A stretch of DNA of 64,000 nucleotides from Clavelina lepadiformis. Taxonomy: Eukaryota; Chordata; Ascidiacea; Aplousobranchia; Clavelinidae. Each line of letters opens with the position of its first letter. Within the stretch, counting starts at the first letter, position 1. Below, one piece after another: positions 1 to 12,411 of the stretch. The notes beneath the pieces were generated by a model, which saw only the letters and a program-made list of their open reading frames with translations, had not been told where the DNA came from and did no database searches. The stretch spans positions 19,842,501 through 19,906,500 of the forward strand of contig NC_135241.1 in the NCBI RefSeq assembly GCF_947623445.1, read 5' to 3'. A program made the position numbers and the translations under genes.

Positions 1-567
1 CTTATCAGCTTCAGATTTACTAAATCCCGCGAACGGGATGGAGAGAAAATGTATAGTACGTCTATGGCACACATTTTCAATGTTTGGCCGACACCTGTCT
101 GTTTCATAAGCAAAATTAACACCTTAACAAAGAAACAATTATCCTATATAAAATAACTTCAACAAAGATGGTGACAAATTTCGACAGTGGAGATAAAAAG
201 ATGAAAAAATAATTTGGTGCACTAACAAATGATAAAACCAAAGGACAAAAAGAAAATGGTAACAATATTGGTTTATTCATAATCTGAAAATATTTCTAGC
301 TGGTTAAAGCATTTACTTTTTTAGATTTGATAATACATGACGTAGCCTAATTGGAGGTTTTGGCTGTTACCAGTAAGAGTTTCTATCGGAATTGTTCTAT
401 CCTCATATGCTTTAACAGCGTTTGGTTTTTTGCTTAAAATAAACTGAATTTTGATGTCGATTACTCCAACACAGGTAACATATCAACAAAAAAATAACTG
501 AAAAATTATTTTCTAAATTGTCCTTTGTTACACTCTAAGCTAAGAATTTTGGGGAAATAAAACATAC

Positions 568-2319
568 TTGAATGGTAATGCCTTCGCTTTCATATTCATA
601 ACTTAGTGCTCGAGAAAATAAGTCGACAAATGATTTTATTGGAGTGGTTGATGCAAGTTTCCTTATTGGAAAAGGAATTGGCATTCCAGACAAATTTAAA
701 ATAAGTCCTCGTTTTCGTTTCACCATTCCAGGGAGAACAATTTGTGTCATCTGTGGAAAAATATTTAATTTTCAATTACTATGTATATCTGTCGATGTCA
801 ACTTGACAATAAACAACTCGTTATTTATGAACGTTATTTTAACTATGCTAAAGTTTAATAAAACTCATCTTTTATGTAATGATTGGTGCGTTTGCAATCT
901 ATGCAATACAAGTTGCTTGTAAGTATAAGGAATATAAATGGTATAACCAGTGATTTTTTTACCATACTAATACAATTTTGAATGACACTTTTATCACATT
1001 TCTCCTTTGTCTAGAGCTGTTATATTGTGTATATAACTCTATATAATCCAAACTCTCTATTACCATTTTAACAAATATCGTATTGGATTTTTCTTTTTTA
1101 TTCACTAAATATCAATCCCCACGCTAACTTAAAGTTTCTAAATTATCTAAAAATGTGGGAATTCTCTATGAGTAGTAATTTTTGCATTACTACCCCCGAT
1201 GTAAAGTAGGATTATTATTGTATGCTTTACGGAAAACACATTGTTGACGAGCCCCACTACCAAACTACACAATTCCCAAATTTTGGAAAGTTTTATTCCC
1301 GACTCTGACTTTCCATGTCCAGGATGACCAGGGTACAGCTTCCAAACACAATCTTACACGATGCGTGATTTTCACGCAGCAGCACATTTGCAAAGAGTTT
1401 TGTGGCTTAAACAATGTATTGTGTATATCTTGTTATGTTCACAAATATATATCTGCTGCACCCACCTTTAGAATTGACAAAGCGTCCACTCGAACCAGAT
1501 TTCTAATAGTCAGTGAAAGATTGGATTGTTCAAGAAAACGAACAAGTTCTTGGTCCGTTCCTACATTATTAACGAGCGTCCCAATATCGAGACCTTGCAA
1601 GAAATCAGCTATTTTGTCGTATATTTCCTCGTCGTCACTAAAATCTATCGTCAGACACTTGGTTTGGACATTGTGTTTGCTCTCTTTAAAAAAGGTATTT
1701 AAGATGACTTCCGATATGCTTAGCATTAGCGTGCGTTCAGATTTTAGTGCATACTCAGCTGCGAAAGTGTCAACAATTTCTAAAAATAATAAATAATGAT
1801 TAATTGAGTAACAACTAAATATAATTTACCAATTTCTTTTGCCACGTTTTTCAGTCGTTCCGTATTCCTGCTAATCAGTGCAATATTTTGACCACGTGAA
1901 GCAAGCTGTGTTTAATGAGATTTATTTACTCTTGCTTACAAATTATTTGAAAACGTTTGATGACGAGGCATTTTCAATTATATCGTGCTTTAACGTAACA
2001 TGTTACCTGAAATGCGGTCTCTTTTCCAATGCCATCTGTAGCTCCCGTAATCACTGTGAAAATAAATGCATTACAATAACGCTTGAATGCTTCCCATATT
2101 AACTAATCTATCAGGAAGATACGGCAAATTAATTGATTAGTCATTTTAAACACTGTCAATAAAGATCAAATAAAGCTATTGCTTACCTGACCATTTTCCA
2201 TATTTGTTAAAATCCGGGTAAGTTCTGAAAAAATATAAGTAAGCGCCTTGCGCCAGGTAGTATACGAGCTTAATGACCAAGTATGTTGTAGTTGCAATTC
2301 CAATCCATTGAAAAACCAT
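568..2319 (-). CDS. 17-beta-HSD12-like short-chain reductase, copy 1 (5' five exons seen; catalytic residues lost)
   Basis: The family (HSD17B12/very-long-chain 3-oxoacyl-CoA reductase) uses NADPH in the ER to reduce 3-ketoacyl-CoA or steroids. Exons joined by splice sites and phase: 2319-2187, 2053-2007, 1905-1830, 1779-1466, 750-568; total 753 nt, 251 codons, phase 0 at every end. The N-terminus (MVFQWIGIATTTYLVIKL) is a membrane anchor. The cofactor motif TGATDGIG spans the exon 1/2 junction region, and LVNNVG is in exon 4. In exon 5, where active relatives have Ser and Y-x-x-x-K, this copy reads LSGMPIP and TTPIK, so both Ser and Tyr are gone while Lys remains. No C-terminal exons were found in bases 1-567; they may lie outside the window. 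It could be a pseudoenzyme or a decaying gene. Family call is sure; completeness is not. Confidence 0.8.
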
Positions 2320-2483
2320 CTTTAAATCTGATTCTATCTCGCTTACTAAAGCATTAAACCAAGAACAAGTGATTCAAGCCTAAAGCAATTATGTGAAGTA
2401 TTTATGGACGAAAAATAGCATATGGACCGTCATGCAGTGATGATGTTATTGGCAGTCATGCTTATGCTTACCATAACGCTTCC

Positions 2484-2490
2484 TATATAA
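2484..2490 (-). promoter_or_regulatory. Candidate TATA box of HSD copy 1
   Basis: TTATATAG on the minus strand lies about 165 bp upstream of the ATG at 2319. Position and sequence fit a TATA box; no transcript evidence is available. Confidence 0.35.
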
Positions 2491-3219
2491 GGAGGAAGTC
2501 AAAATGGGGAAATCAGCGTAGTAAGTCGAGTCGGGATTTTCGGGTCGTGCTTAAGTTTGAACAAAAAACAAATTGAGCCAGGTTTGGGCCCGAATTTTTA
2601 CTTACAGTCTGCCACAGCCACGGCGGCTATGAGTTGTAACTCCACTTTCTTTACATTATATGAACGTGCATGCGCGCAGAGTGCTAAAAACCTCCCATAG
2701 AGCGGAACGCGCAACTTAGAAAATGATGACAGTTCATAAATGGCATCAAAAGATGACTTTGAATCATTCAAAAAAATATCTTTCGGGGCCCAATTCGGGC
2801 TTTAAATAATTATACCGACTTCACGTCCCGCTCGGGTTTATATTTTCAGTTTTGGTTTAACAATATAAGGCCAGTTTACAACCCTAAGTCAAAGTTCAAA
2901 TTATTCTATCTTTAAAACCTATAAAAGCTTCACAAAACTGCAACAACGCCAAAGTTATAATCTCTCGTAATCTAACACTCAGCTATATTATCCTTCAGAC
3001 AGATTTATAGTTTATAACTTCAATTTTTTTATAATTTGCCGACTAGTTCGATATGTCTAGTTTGCGCTGGTGTTATTCGACGGTCGTGACCATGTTTAAT
3101 ACATTGCTTCCCGTATAGTTTATATGAAGGAAGTTAAAATACTTTGCTATACCGTATGGTTATATTATGGTATAAGCCTGCAGCTGATAATTGTTTTGTA
3201 AATGACGTATGTTCGAAAT

Positions 3220-3360
3220 TATCTATGAAGGAAATTCCTTACCTAGTTGTACCATCCGTTAATAATTACGATTTAAAGTTCAGACCTCTTCATCTGTTCA
3301 CTTCATCAGACTGCTGAAATACTTTCACGTTACGTCTTACACACAATGCTAATCTTTAGT
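3220..3360. repeat. Dispersed repeat block B, copy 1
   Basis: Resembles 31140-31270: both carry AAATTCCTT, TTTAAAGTTCA/CTTAAAGTTCA, CATCTGTTCA and CTGAAATACTTT in the same order. Class unknown. Confidence 0.55.
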
Positions 3361-3587
3361 TTGCTGTGGGTTTCTTTGGCTCACCTGCTTACTTCTTACC
3401 TATACATAAATTTACTTCAAACGTATTAGAGTTGGTTTGATGCTAAACGCCCAGTTCAACCTCATCTTGATTTGAGGATGTTTTTTTACGTCTTCACTCT
3501 TGGACTGTTCCAGAATTGCACAGAAATACATACAAGTCAGCTTCGCTGATGAAGTGGTTATAGTTCGAGCCCTCGGCTGAAAAATGT

Positions 3588-3815
3588 ACAAACCGTGTCC
3601 GATACACCCAGCAACGCTACCGTTGTAATGCCCTTGAGCAACGAATTAACGATGCATGCTCCTGTTCAGTACGTGGTTCAGATAAACAACTCCAAGTTCG
3701 GACAATACAATATAAAAAAATGCCTTCCCGAAACCCCAAAACCGATCAATACAAGCTTGAGCTTTAAAAATGTAGAACACAGATGTTTAATGGCTCCGAG
3801 ATTTAAAAATTACAT
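3588..3815. repeat. Dispersed repeat block A, copy 1
   Basis: Matches 30838-31075 over about 220 bp. Both start AAACCGTGTCCGATACACCC and share CGATGCATGCTCCTGTTCAG, and both end near a TTTAAAAATGTAGAACAC-like stretch. The copies differ by small indels. No coding frame is kept between them. Confidence 0.7.
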
Positions 3816-4929
3816 TTTTTATAGGATATCTATGGTCTTGTCACGCCTTTCAATTTATATCGTTCAGGTGGTACGTCAGCTTATCATGCGCAACAGCCAA
3901 CACGGTTAAACCACAGGTGACAAAAAAACTTTTTGGTTAACCAAATAACGAAACTTCATTTCTGTTTTATGAGAATTAGGCACTGAAGCACGAATATGGC
4001 GAAAACACCAAGACTAAAGAACATAAAATCTCAGAAAAAAGTTATTCACAAACAGTAATAATAATCAGAAGTAGACTCAACAGCAGATTTCAGAAAAGGT
4101 TTAACAAATTATTTAATAGTGCACTTAGAAATAAGGTACCTGCAGCAAGTATAAAGTCCGGAAAGTAATAAAGCAGATTTCTTATACATTTATAATTCAT
4201 TCAAAGCAGGATAAATTTTCGCTGTATTTCATGTTGGAAAGCGAAGTAAAATCACACTTACTAATGATTTTTTGACTGTTTTTGTCGAGTAGTTTTGGAG
4301 AGAGATAACAATGAAGCTTCACTGGAGGTGACTGGCACTATTTTATCAATCTTTTTATCTTTTATTTATCACTTTGAAATAGTTTTTTTCGGAAATTAGG
4401 GTAATTTGTGATAAATTTACCTTCTAGAATAGAAAACATTAACTTATTTGTTACAAAATTTTTAGTGTTGACTATAACTTTTTTATACCCTTGTTTGGGT
4501 AAGCATAACAAACGGTAGTATTAAGGTCTTTTAGGTACGTATATCTAAATCTCTAAAGTTGCTAAATTAAGTTATCTAAGATGTTTAAATGCTCAACAAA
4601 TTGAGAATATATTCTGGTTGCATGTAGTAGGCCAATTTCTTCGTGAGTCGCAAAACGAAAGTTTGTATTAATAAAAACATTGTCTCCCACGTTATGAATA
4701 TTCTGACAAGTCTAACACAAAACAAAGTCATTTTCAACCATTGTTTAGGGCTATGCAGTTCTATGCACTAGCAAATAATAACAAATCTGAAAATAGTATA
4801 CTGTGAATACAGTCAAGGCTCTATACCCTATCAAATTATCATATATGGCTTGAATATATTGAATAATGATGGAGTTGGGCGTATTTCAAAATAAGCGCCC
4901 TCAGTAAGCTGCAGGTATCTTATATTCAA

Positions 4930-6088
4930 TCAATTAAGCTTTTTCTTCTCAAGTTCCATTGCACGATCCATGCGAGCTTCACCTATTGTTTGAGTTAAAT
5001 CAGTTGAAAGCTGGCTCCATATCCAGCCCTATACATGCAATGGATTGTGTTAGTTAGAGTAACATTCTAAAAGAAACCTTAGAGCAGGGGTGTCAAACTC
5101 AATCGCAACAAGGGGCGTAACTCATAACTTATTTAACGCCGCGGGCCCTAAGGATAAAACTTGATTGAACGTTTTGTGACAAGAGTACATGAATTGGAAA
5201 AGGCAGCAAAACAACACCGAATTGTTGATGTTTTGACTGGGCTATTTTTGATTATTCTTCTCTAACATCATTATGTTTCATTTATCTCCTGGCAAAAGCA
5301 TTAAAGAATTAACAAATAATAAAGAAAAAATGAGACAAGCTTACAAGCGTCAGAATTAATATATTTATTCTATCGTATTGTGGGACAACTGCTGAGCTGC
5401 TGTGTTCTGCGATTTGTTATATTCTTGTTTCTTGTTTGATAAAAGTAAATTATACTCTACTATGATCTCGTGGTTCAATATATAAAATAGCATCGCGGGC
5501 CAAGTTTTATTGTAAAGCGGGCCGGTAGTTTGACACGTATGCCTGAGAGCGTTCTGTAAACTTCACGTAATAGTTAACAAATTAAACAAAACTTGCATCA
5601 ATTGCGTGTTTCCAGTATCCATGAGTCCATCTTTCTTTGCCTATTGTTGCCAACCACGACTTGCAGTATGTTTCAGGTGAGGGCATTTTTTGGAATTCCC
5701 CATATTTTTTGTTATATTAGTCAGAGCTGTTCCCGGCAAGCAGTTCTGCAGAAATAACGTTTCAAGTCTCAATACGATGCATTGGTTTTGCTTTCAACAG
5801 TCATTCGTTAAAATAAAGTGCTCAAACGCAAGTAAAAGTAATCTCAGGAGTGATGACATGTTTTGACCGTTTTACAAAGTAATACTTCGCTCCAATAATA
5901 TTTACCTGAATAGTAATTCCTTTGCTTTCATATTCGTAACTCAGTGCTTGGGCAAAGTAGTCAACAAATTTTTTCGTTGCCGAGTACATGGCGTAGTTTT
6001 TTACTGGTTTAACAGCCGCAAATGAAGACAGGTTTAAAACGAGTCCACGTTTTCGTTTAACCATTGCAGGAAGCACAACTTGCGTCAT
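4930..6088 (-). pseudogene. 17-beta-HSD12-like reductase, copy 2: 3' exons only, with a frame slip
   Basis: Three exons in order: 6088-5906 (183 nt, same borders as exon 5 of copy 1), about 5745-5587, and 5028-4930 ending in TGA. They encode the catalytic part (LNLSSF, then MYSATKKFVDYF with Ser, Tyr and Lys all present), the PSPETY segment, and a Lys-rich tail (MELEKKKLN) like the ER-retention-type end of HSD17B12. Exons 1-4 are absent upstream: neither 6089-6645 nor the DNA beyond the LTR element holds them. In the middle exon the frame shifts by one base in an A-run near 5710 (six A where seven would keep the frame), so the copy looks dead unless this is a sequencing error. A hAT-type MITE sits in its last intron. 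Confidence 0.75.
5085..5545. mobile_element. hAT-type MITE in the last intron of HSD copy 2
   Basis: Left end CAGGGGTGTCAAACTC is a classic hAT terminal sequence. The right end in reverse complement, CAGGCATACGTGTCAAACTA, matches after a small insertion. No clear 8-bp target duplication (flanks CCTTAGAG and AGAGCGTT). About 460 bp, no coding capacity. Confidence 0.65.
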
Positions 6089-6451
6089 CTACGAAATGTT
6101 AAAAAATGACTGAAAATGTTGAGCGTTCTCAAAAATTTATTCGAAATGTCAGTTGCTGTTATTTGGAAATTCTTCATTACAATCATGATTGAAGACAAAA
6201 CGATGTTTAAAACTATAGAAATGGTGACGTTTTTCGTATATTTTGAGTTAGGATGTCACTGCACAGTATGTCATTTGTTATTGATGATTGAGAACAACAT
6301 ATGTGTATTGATTTCTGTTTGAAAGATAAATCATAATTTGAATTGTATGAATTTCTTTTGGAGATTTGTAAACGGAGTGGTTAGTTTTTGTGCAGCAGAA
6401 CGGGGACAAACATTTATTACCTACAATGATACAGTTCACATAAAGTTCATT

Positions 6452-6545
6452 TGACGCACACAGTCCATGAAGCGCACATAGTCCACGAATGGCACATAGC
6501 GCACGTGGCGCACATAATTCACGTAGAGCAAGTAATCCGTGGGCA
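6452..6545. repeat. Degenerate short tandem repeat
   Basis: Four to five imperfect units of about 18-20 bp built on GCGCACATAGTCCACG. It lies between the HSD remnant and the LTR element. Confidence 0.6.
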
Positions 6546-6648
6546 TATTTTTGACATACACGCGCATATCCGTAATATTGTATTGTTTTGAATTATGTAA
6601 AATTCATGTACAATCTGTGCTGGTACTTCGAAAACCGAATAGTATACT

Positions 6649-6865
6649 TGTTACCGACCTTTTTCTATGCTGGTTCGAATAGACCTGCAGTTAAACTATA
6701 GAATTGTATTTGATAAGAATCGTAAAAACATGGCACGTCTGCACACAGCTCAGGCATCGGTAGAGTGACACGTTCGCCAACTAGCAAGGCGCAATTACAA
6801 CCATCAGCGCCTCCGGCCGAAGGCAGAAACACAAGACACGTCAAACGAGCACAAAACACGTAACA
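6649..6865 (-). repeat. 3' LTR of the gypsy element
   Basis: 217 bp, about 98% identical to 12191-12407. Begins and ends with the inverted TGTTAC/GTAACA motif. Confidence 0.93.
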
Positions 6866-6878
6866 CTCCTCCCCCACC
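6866..6878 (-). other. Polypurine tract of the gypsy element
   Basis: Element-sense GGTGGGGGAGGAG lies directly before the 3' LTR, the expected place for plus-strand priming. Confidence 0.75.
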
Positions 6879-7480
6879 AATAAATTTCTCTTCGACATTA
6901 GCATAACTGGCTATAAGCTAAATATATGGAAAATAAAACGACAAATTGCAATATAATCACGAAGCAACCGCTAGTACTTCTGTTACCCAGATGGATGCGT
7001 TAATCTTGAAGAAAATTGCCGACCACGCATGCCACAGTGGGCCACAAAAAAAAAAACTTTACAAAAACGATTCCTCAAACACAGCAAAACGGTGCAGTAG
7101 CGAAAAAATTATGATTATCACACCAATAAAAACAAACGGAAATCAAGGTAAAGCATTTCTATGTAAATAATATAAATACAAACATAACATTGAAAACCAC
7201 AGCAAAATTTTAAATAACTTGTTATAAAAGAAATTCAAACATTTTTTGAATATACCAAAACAATAGTACAAACACAATAAAGGTGGGTTACAAATAATGC
7301 TTCATGCCAATAACACAACAAAAGGTATAAAAACGTGAGATTGATAGCTAAAATAGACGATATATAACGGATCCGAAATAAAATACCATCATACTTGGTA
7401 TATGTGAAACTGTGGTATATAAAACACAAATCATAGGAAAGTAGTCAACAACATAGCATCAAGCATCACACAATAAACAA

Positions 7481-10400
7481 TTAATACGTTTCGACGTCTG
7501 GGTAACGAATAGTGCGACGTGGGCTTCGGCGAAGTCGACCGTTATTTCGGGAGTTGCAAACGTTATTAAAATTGTTATTCTCGTGACGATTTGCATTTGA
7601 TCGGTTAGACCTATTAAAAAAGTAAGCTCCAGTCAAGGGCATGTTTAGTTGCTGGGAGACATCGTCTGGGCAACTAACTTGATTTAAGGAAGGCATCCCT
7701 GTATGATGGTCTCCTCTGCTTAGCTTTAGCCTGTTAAAATGTACTCTTAACGTACGTTCGTGGTTGCGAATCAGATAATTTACCGGCGGAAAAGTCTCAA
7801 CAACTTCGTAGGGGCCTGAATAAGGGAGGTGAAACTTCCGCTTTTCATCTTTTGATATGACAGTGTTTCGCAGCATGACCTTGTCTCCTACTTGAAACTC
7901 AGCTTGTCTCGATACCGACTTGTCGTAACGTTCTTTCATGGATTGCCGACGTTGGTCGAGTCTCGTTTTCACGACTTCGTGGACAAGTCGCATACGGTCT
8001 TGTAAATCGAACATTTCCGATGATGATGGACGACTTGAAGGCTGTCCAGTCATCAAATCTGCTGGTAATCTCAATTCTCGTCCAGTCAGAAGGAAATGTG
8101 GAGAAACGCCTGTCTCTTCGTGTCGACTGGCGTTATAGGTCGCACAAATTGAGGAGAGAGATTTATCCCAGGATAGTGGATCGCGCTGGACATAATTCTT
8201 CATGATGGAAAGGATGGTTCTGTTGGCCCTTTCAACCGCTCCGTTCCCAGAAGGGTGGTATGCTGTAGTTCTTGACTTCTTGCAGCCGAGAAGATCAATA
8301 AGCTCTTTAAACAACTGGCTCTCAAAGTTTCCTCCTCGGTCGCTGTGAATCCGCTCCGGAACACCATGAATCGTCATCCAGTTATGATAGAGAACAAATG
8401 CTGTTTCTTGGGCTGTCTGTGATGGCATAGACCAAGCCTGCATATATTTAGTGTACATATCAGCGGCTACCAGTATGTAACGATTTCCTGAATGTGTCAC
8501 AGGAAGTCCTCCAAGGACGTCAATCTCTATTCTTTGCATCGGCTCCAACTCCTCGGAAGGTACCAAGGGCGCTCTTGGTGTTTTAGAAGGAGCTTTACGT
8601 AAATCACAGAGTGTGCAACGCTCACAATACTCACGGACATCCGTTTTCCAGCGGGGCCAGTAAAATCGTTTTGAAACTCTTTCAGCTGTTCTATCAACAC
8701 CCATGTGTCCTCCTCCATGTGATGCGTCATGTAGCTCTTTCAGGACTCTCGGACGCATTTCTTTAGGAACCAGTAGCTGAAGACGTTTTCCTTCCAGTGT
8801 GTCTTCCAGACTGCGGTACAAGCACTGGTGTACTAAAAAAAACTCTCCAAACAAAGACCAGTAATGTCGAACCTCACTGCTCAACTTCTTAATTTTCTTA
8901 AAAGGGGGTCTTGCGCCGGCTCTAATCCAACCTAGTACTACGAAAAGATGTTCGTCGGAAATTTGAGCTTGTGAAATTTGATCAGGAGTCCAACCGAAAC
9001 CCTCACGAAGATCAATACTTAAAACACTTTCCGTCGAGGTCTTACAGGTTTCAAAGTTTTCTTCAACTTCAAACGGATACCTCTCAGGATTCACTTCGAC
9101 GCTATTAGAATCACTTGTTTTGCTGTTCTGTGGCCTTCTACTTAGTGCGTCTGCATTGGAGTGCTTTGATCCAGAGCGATGTATTAATTTAAAATCAAAA
9201 TCAGCCAATATTTCAAACCAGCGCGCACATTGACCGTATGTCTCTTTTGCTGTCCACAGCCACCGTAACGAAGCGTGGTCCGTGCGAAGAAGAAAAGGTG
9301 TGCCAAGATAACAACGAAATTTCTGCACCCCATAAACAATTGCCAGGAGTTCCTTCCTCGTGGTGGAATAATTTCTTTCTGCTTTCGTTAAAGACCTACT
9401 TGCGTATGAAACTGGGTGCTCTTTACCATCTACAATCTGTGACAAAACACAGCCGAGCGAAAAATTTGAAGCATCTGTATTGGATGAACTGCTGCGTAAA
9501 GTCCGGGTATCTCAATATTGGGTTTGTCACGAGTGCGTCTTTCAACAAGTTGAATGAGTGTAAACATTTATCATTCCAGCAGAACTGTTTTTGAGGCTTC
9601 GTCAAATCGTACAGTGGGGCCGCAATTTTGGCAAAATCTCTGACAAACTTGCGGTAGTATGATGCGAGTCCCAAAAACTGCCTTACATCCTTTATCGACG
9701 AGGGCACAGGCCAATTGGAAACCGCAGAGATTTTCTCCGGATCGCAGGATACACCAGATTTTGAAACTACATGACCCAAGAATCTAACTTCTTCTTTGAA
9801 CAAATTGCATTTAGACGGTTTAAGTTTGAGGCCACCTGCAACTAATCGGGAAAGCACGTCGTCCAAGTTGTGCAGATGATCTTGAAAGGTGCGTGCATAT
9901 ATGATGATGTCATCCAAGTAAGCCAATGCACCATTCCATTCAACCCCATTAAGCACAATCCGCATCAAGTGCTGAAACGTGGCAGGTGCGTTTGCTAGTC
10001 CAAACGGCATAACATTAAAATCGAATAAACCTCGATGGCAAGTAAACGCTGTCTTTTCACGGTCGCCTTCACTCATCCGTATTTGCCAGTAACCAGATTT
10101 AAGGTCTAGTGTGGTGAAATATTTGCACCCCGAGAGTTGATCCAAACTGTCATCTATCCGTGGCAAAGGAAAACTGTGCTTCTTAGTGCAATCATTGACA
10201 GCCCTGTAGTCAATGCAAAACCTCGTATTGCCGTCCTTCTTTTTTACCAACACAACTGGGCTAGACCAAGGCGACTGTGAGTGACTAATAACGTTATCAT
10301 TTAACATGTCCTTTAGCAACTCGTCTACCTTTCGTTTGTTTTCTTCTGACATTCTTCTTGGGTGTTGGCGTATGGGTGCAGCGTCTCCCGTGTCGATACT

Positions 10401-12155
10401 GTGAGTAAGAATATTGGTTTTGCCAAGATCACGTTTAGAGAGTGAAAACGCAGCTTTCCGTCTTCGAATTACTTCGATTACAGCTTCCCGCTCAACATCT
10501 GACAAATTAAGATCATTTAGATGCAGTTGTTCAATAAGAGACGACACGTCATCATCGGTTGCTGGCTTGTCAACCTCTTCCGATATACAACATAATGAGT
10601 AGGCATTAATGTACGAAACATTTTCGCCAACAATTGGTATTAAATCTGCAACAGTTGTCCCAGCCGGAATGCACTTGCTTTTATTCGTAAAATTGGCAAG
10701 TCTAACTGGTACCAAATTTTCCTTAGTTTTTGTTACGTAGTTTGCGCCTAAGATTTCGTATTTGTCTAGTAGGCTTTCAGATCTCTGTATAAAAACGTCG
10801 TTAGACTTGGACTTTGTCGGGCGTTTAACACTACAGGGCAGCACAACCTCAGTAAACGCGGGGATAAGCAGTGACTCAATTAATGCAATCGAGGAACTGT
10901 GCAAAATACCTGGTTCTCTCAATAGCGGTAATGTTCCTCCACCAGCCTTGAGTGTCATCACATCATAGTCAACGATGCAACCATGGTCTTGAAGAAAATC
11001 CAAACCCAGAATGCAAGACTCCGACAAGTTCTCCGCAACAAAAACGTCGCGAGTGGCCTCTATTCCGGCAACGGTGAAGTTTAGCTTTGCTTTTCCTGCC
11101 ATCGCGATAACGGTTCCGCTTGCGCCAATAAATCGAACATTTGAAGGGCAGTCATTTAAATCTTGAGCGGAACATTGTTGGAAAGCCAAATGGGATATGA
11201 CGGTAATTGATGCACCAGTGTCAACAAGCGCAAACAAGGGCTTACCATTAATGATAACGTTAACGTACCTATATTGTTCCGCAGAGACGGTCTGTATCTT
11301 GTAAGTGACCAATTCTCGTTTTGGCTGTGGTGATGGATTCAGGGGCGGACACCTGTGCCCGCCCCGTTGGCGGTTGCGCTGAAGACAATATCGACTAATG
11401 TGTCCTCTTTCTCCGCATGTAAAACACGTGCGTGATTCCCGGGGGCGAAAGGGATGATTGTGGTTAAGACGAGACCTCCGCGATATCTCCGATAGTGATT
11501 CACGCAAGGTGTCAACTTCCTGCCGCAGACCCTGGATCATTTGCTTCATTTCCTCGCAAGCTGATGGGACCTGCTCCATTGGCTGTATTTTGGAAACGTG
11601 TTGTTGCACATGCTCTGGTTCCATCATTAATAGCTTTTTGACAGCATCTAAAAACTTTGGACACTGTACCTCTACGTTGCACGTGACCAGCCTTTCTGCT
11701 TCATGTTTGTTACGCAGTCCAGCTATTAAAGCGTTATACAAGACGTCATTCTTCGTACCTTCATCCTCCGGTTTCGGGTATGCAATTGCTCCGAAATTGA
11801 CAAGGGCGTTGACGTAACTTCGATTCGTTTCGCCGAGAGCTTGGGTTCTTTGTATAAGCTGCTGTTTAGCCTTGTTACATCGAAGCGAGCAACAAGCAAC
11901 TTCCTCAGCTTTGGACTTTAGTTCTTCATAGTTCATGGTGCCTAACCGTGCACCGTTGCATATCATTTCCAGCTTAACATCTTCCGGTAAACTCACCATA
12001 AAAGCATGTTTTCGAGCAGCTGCTGTTGCGTCCACACTGTCGCAGAAACTTTCAAACGTTGATAAAAACGAGATAAAACTTTCTCCAAGTTCAAACTTCG
12101 GAGGAGAGCAAAAAAAAATCATCTTGGATAAAACTCGGTCACCCTCTTGCTTCAC
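7481..12155 (-). pseudogene. gag-pol region of the gypsy element
   Basis: Fossil coding region in two long open frames with about one break. Parts, in element order: gag (about 12155-11300) with a CCHC knuckle (CFTCGERGHISRYC, near 11.4 kb); aspartic protease with VDTGAS (near 11.2 kb); reverse transcriptase with YLDD (near 9.92 kb); RNase H; integrase with an H-H-C-C zinc finger (near 8.6-8.7 kb) and the D-D-E core (near 8.2-8.5 kb). The C-terminal tail runs to 7481. The family normally makes a Gag-Pol polyprotein that assembles cytoplasmic particles. Confidence 0.93.
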
Positions 12156-12190
12156 GTTTTTTAACTGCAGGTCCTGCCGTGCTCGCCAAA

Positions 12191-12407
12191 AGTTACCGGC
12201 CTTTTTCTATGCTGATTCGAATAGACCTGCAGTTAAACTATAGAATTGTATTTGATAAGAATCGTAAAAACATGGCACGTCTGCACACAACTCAGGCATC
12301 GGTAGAGTGACACGTTCGCCAACTAGCAAGGCGCAATTACAACCATCAGCGCCTCCGGCCGAAGGCAGAAACACAAGACACGTCAAACGAGCACAAAACA
12401 CGTAACA
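12191..12407 (-). repeat. 5' LTR of the gypsy element
   Basis: 217 bp copy of 6649-6865 with about four differences. Flanked outside by the TACT duplication. Confidence 0.93.
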
Positions 12408-12411
12408 TACT

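Larger units (their letters stand above)
2500..4929. other. Intergenic stretch with dispersed repeats, no gene seen
   Basis: No exon-like open frame with splice sites was found. About 2520-2850 has GGGCCC-rich, partly palindromic sequence of transposon type. Two blocks (3220-3360 and 3588-3815) recur near 31 kb in the opposite order and are listed separately. The rest is AT-rich without recognisable content. Confidence 0.5.
6649..12407 (-). mobile_element. Ty3/gypsy LTR retrotransposon, nearly whole, young
   Basis: A 5.76-kb element on the minus strand. It is bounded by two 217-bp LTRs (TGTTAC at one end, GTAACA at the other) and a 4-bp target duplication TACT at 6645-6648 and 12408-12411. 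A purine-rich tract (GGTGGGGGAGGAG in element sense) lies next to the 3' LTR. A TGGCGAGCACGG primer-site candidate follows the 5' LTR. Part order is gag with zinc knuckle, protease, reverse transcriptase, RNase H, integrase, which is the Ty3/gypsy order. No envelope-like frame is seen. The LTRs differ at about four positions, so insertion is recent. The coding region looks nearly whole with about one break. Ciona is known to carry gypsy-like (Cigr) elements; kinship to them is inference. Confidence 0.95.

Noticed and set aside
320-490. About 56 open codons on the minus strand ending YVMYYQI
   Set aside because: No start codon, no matching splice phase with HSD copy 1 and no resemblance to an HSD C-terminus; probably chance.
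6116-6322. 68-codon plus-strand open frame
   Set aside because: Hydrophobic, AT-driven translation with no family resemblance, beside an HSD remnant on the other strand.
6665-6904. Open frame across the 3' LTR
   Set aside because: Lies in LTR sequence and recurs in the other LTR; not a gene.
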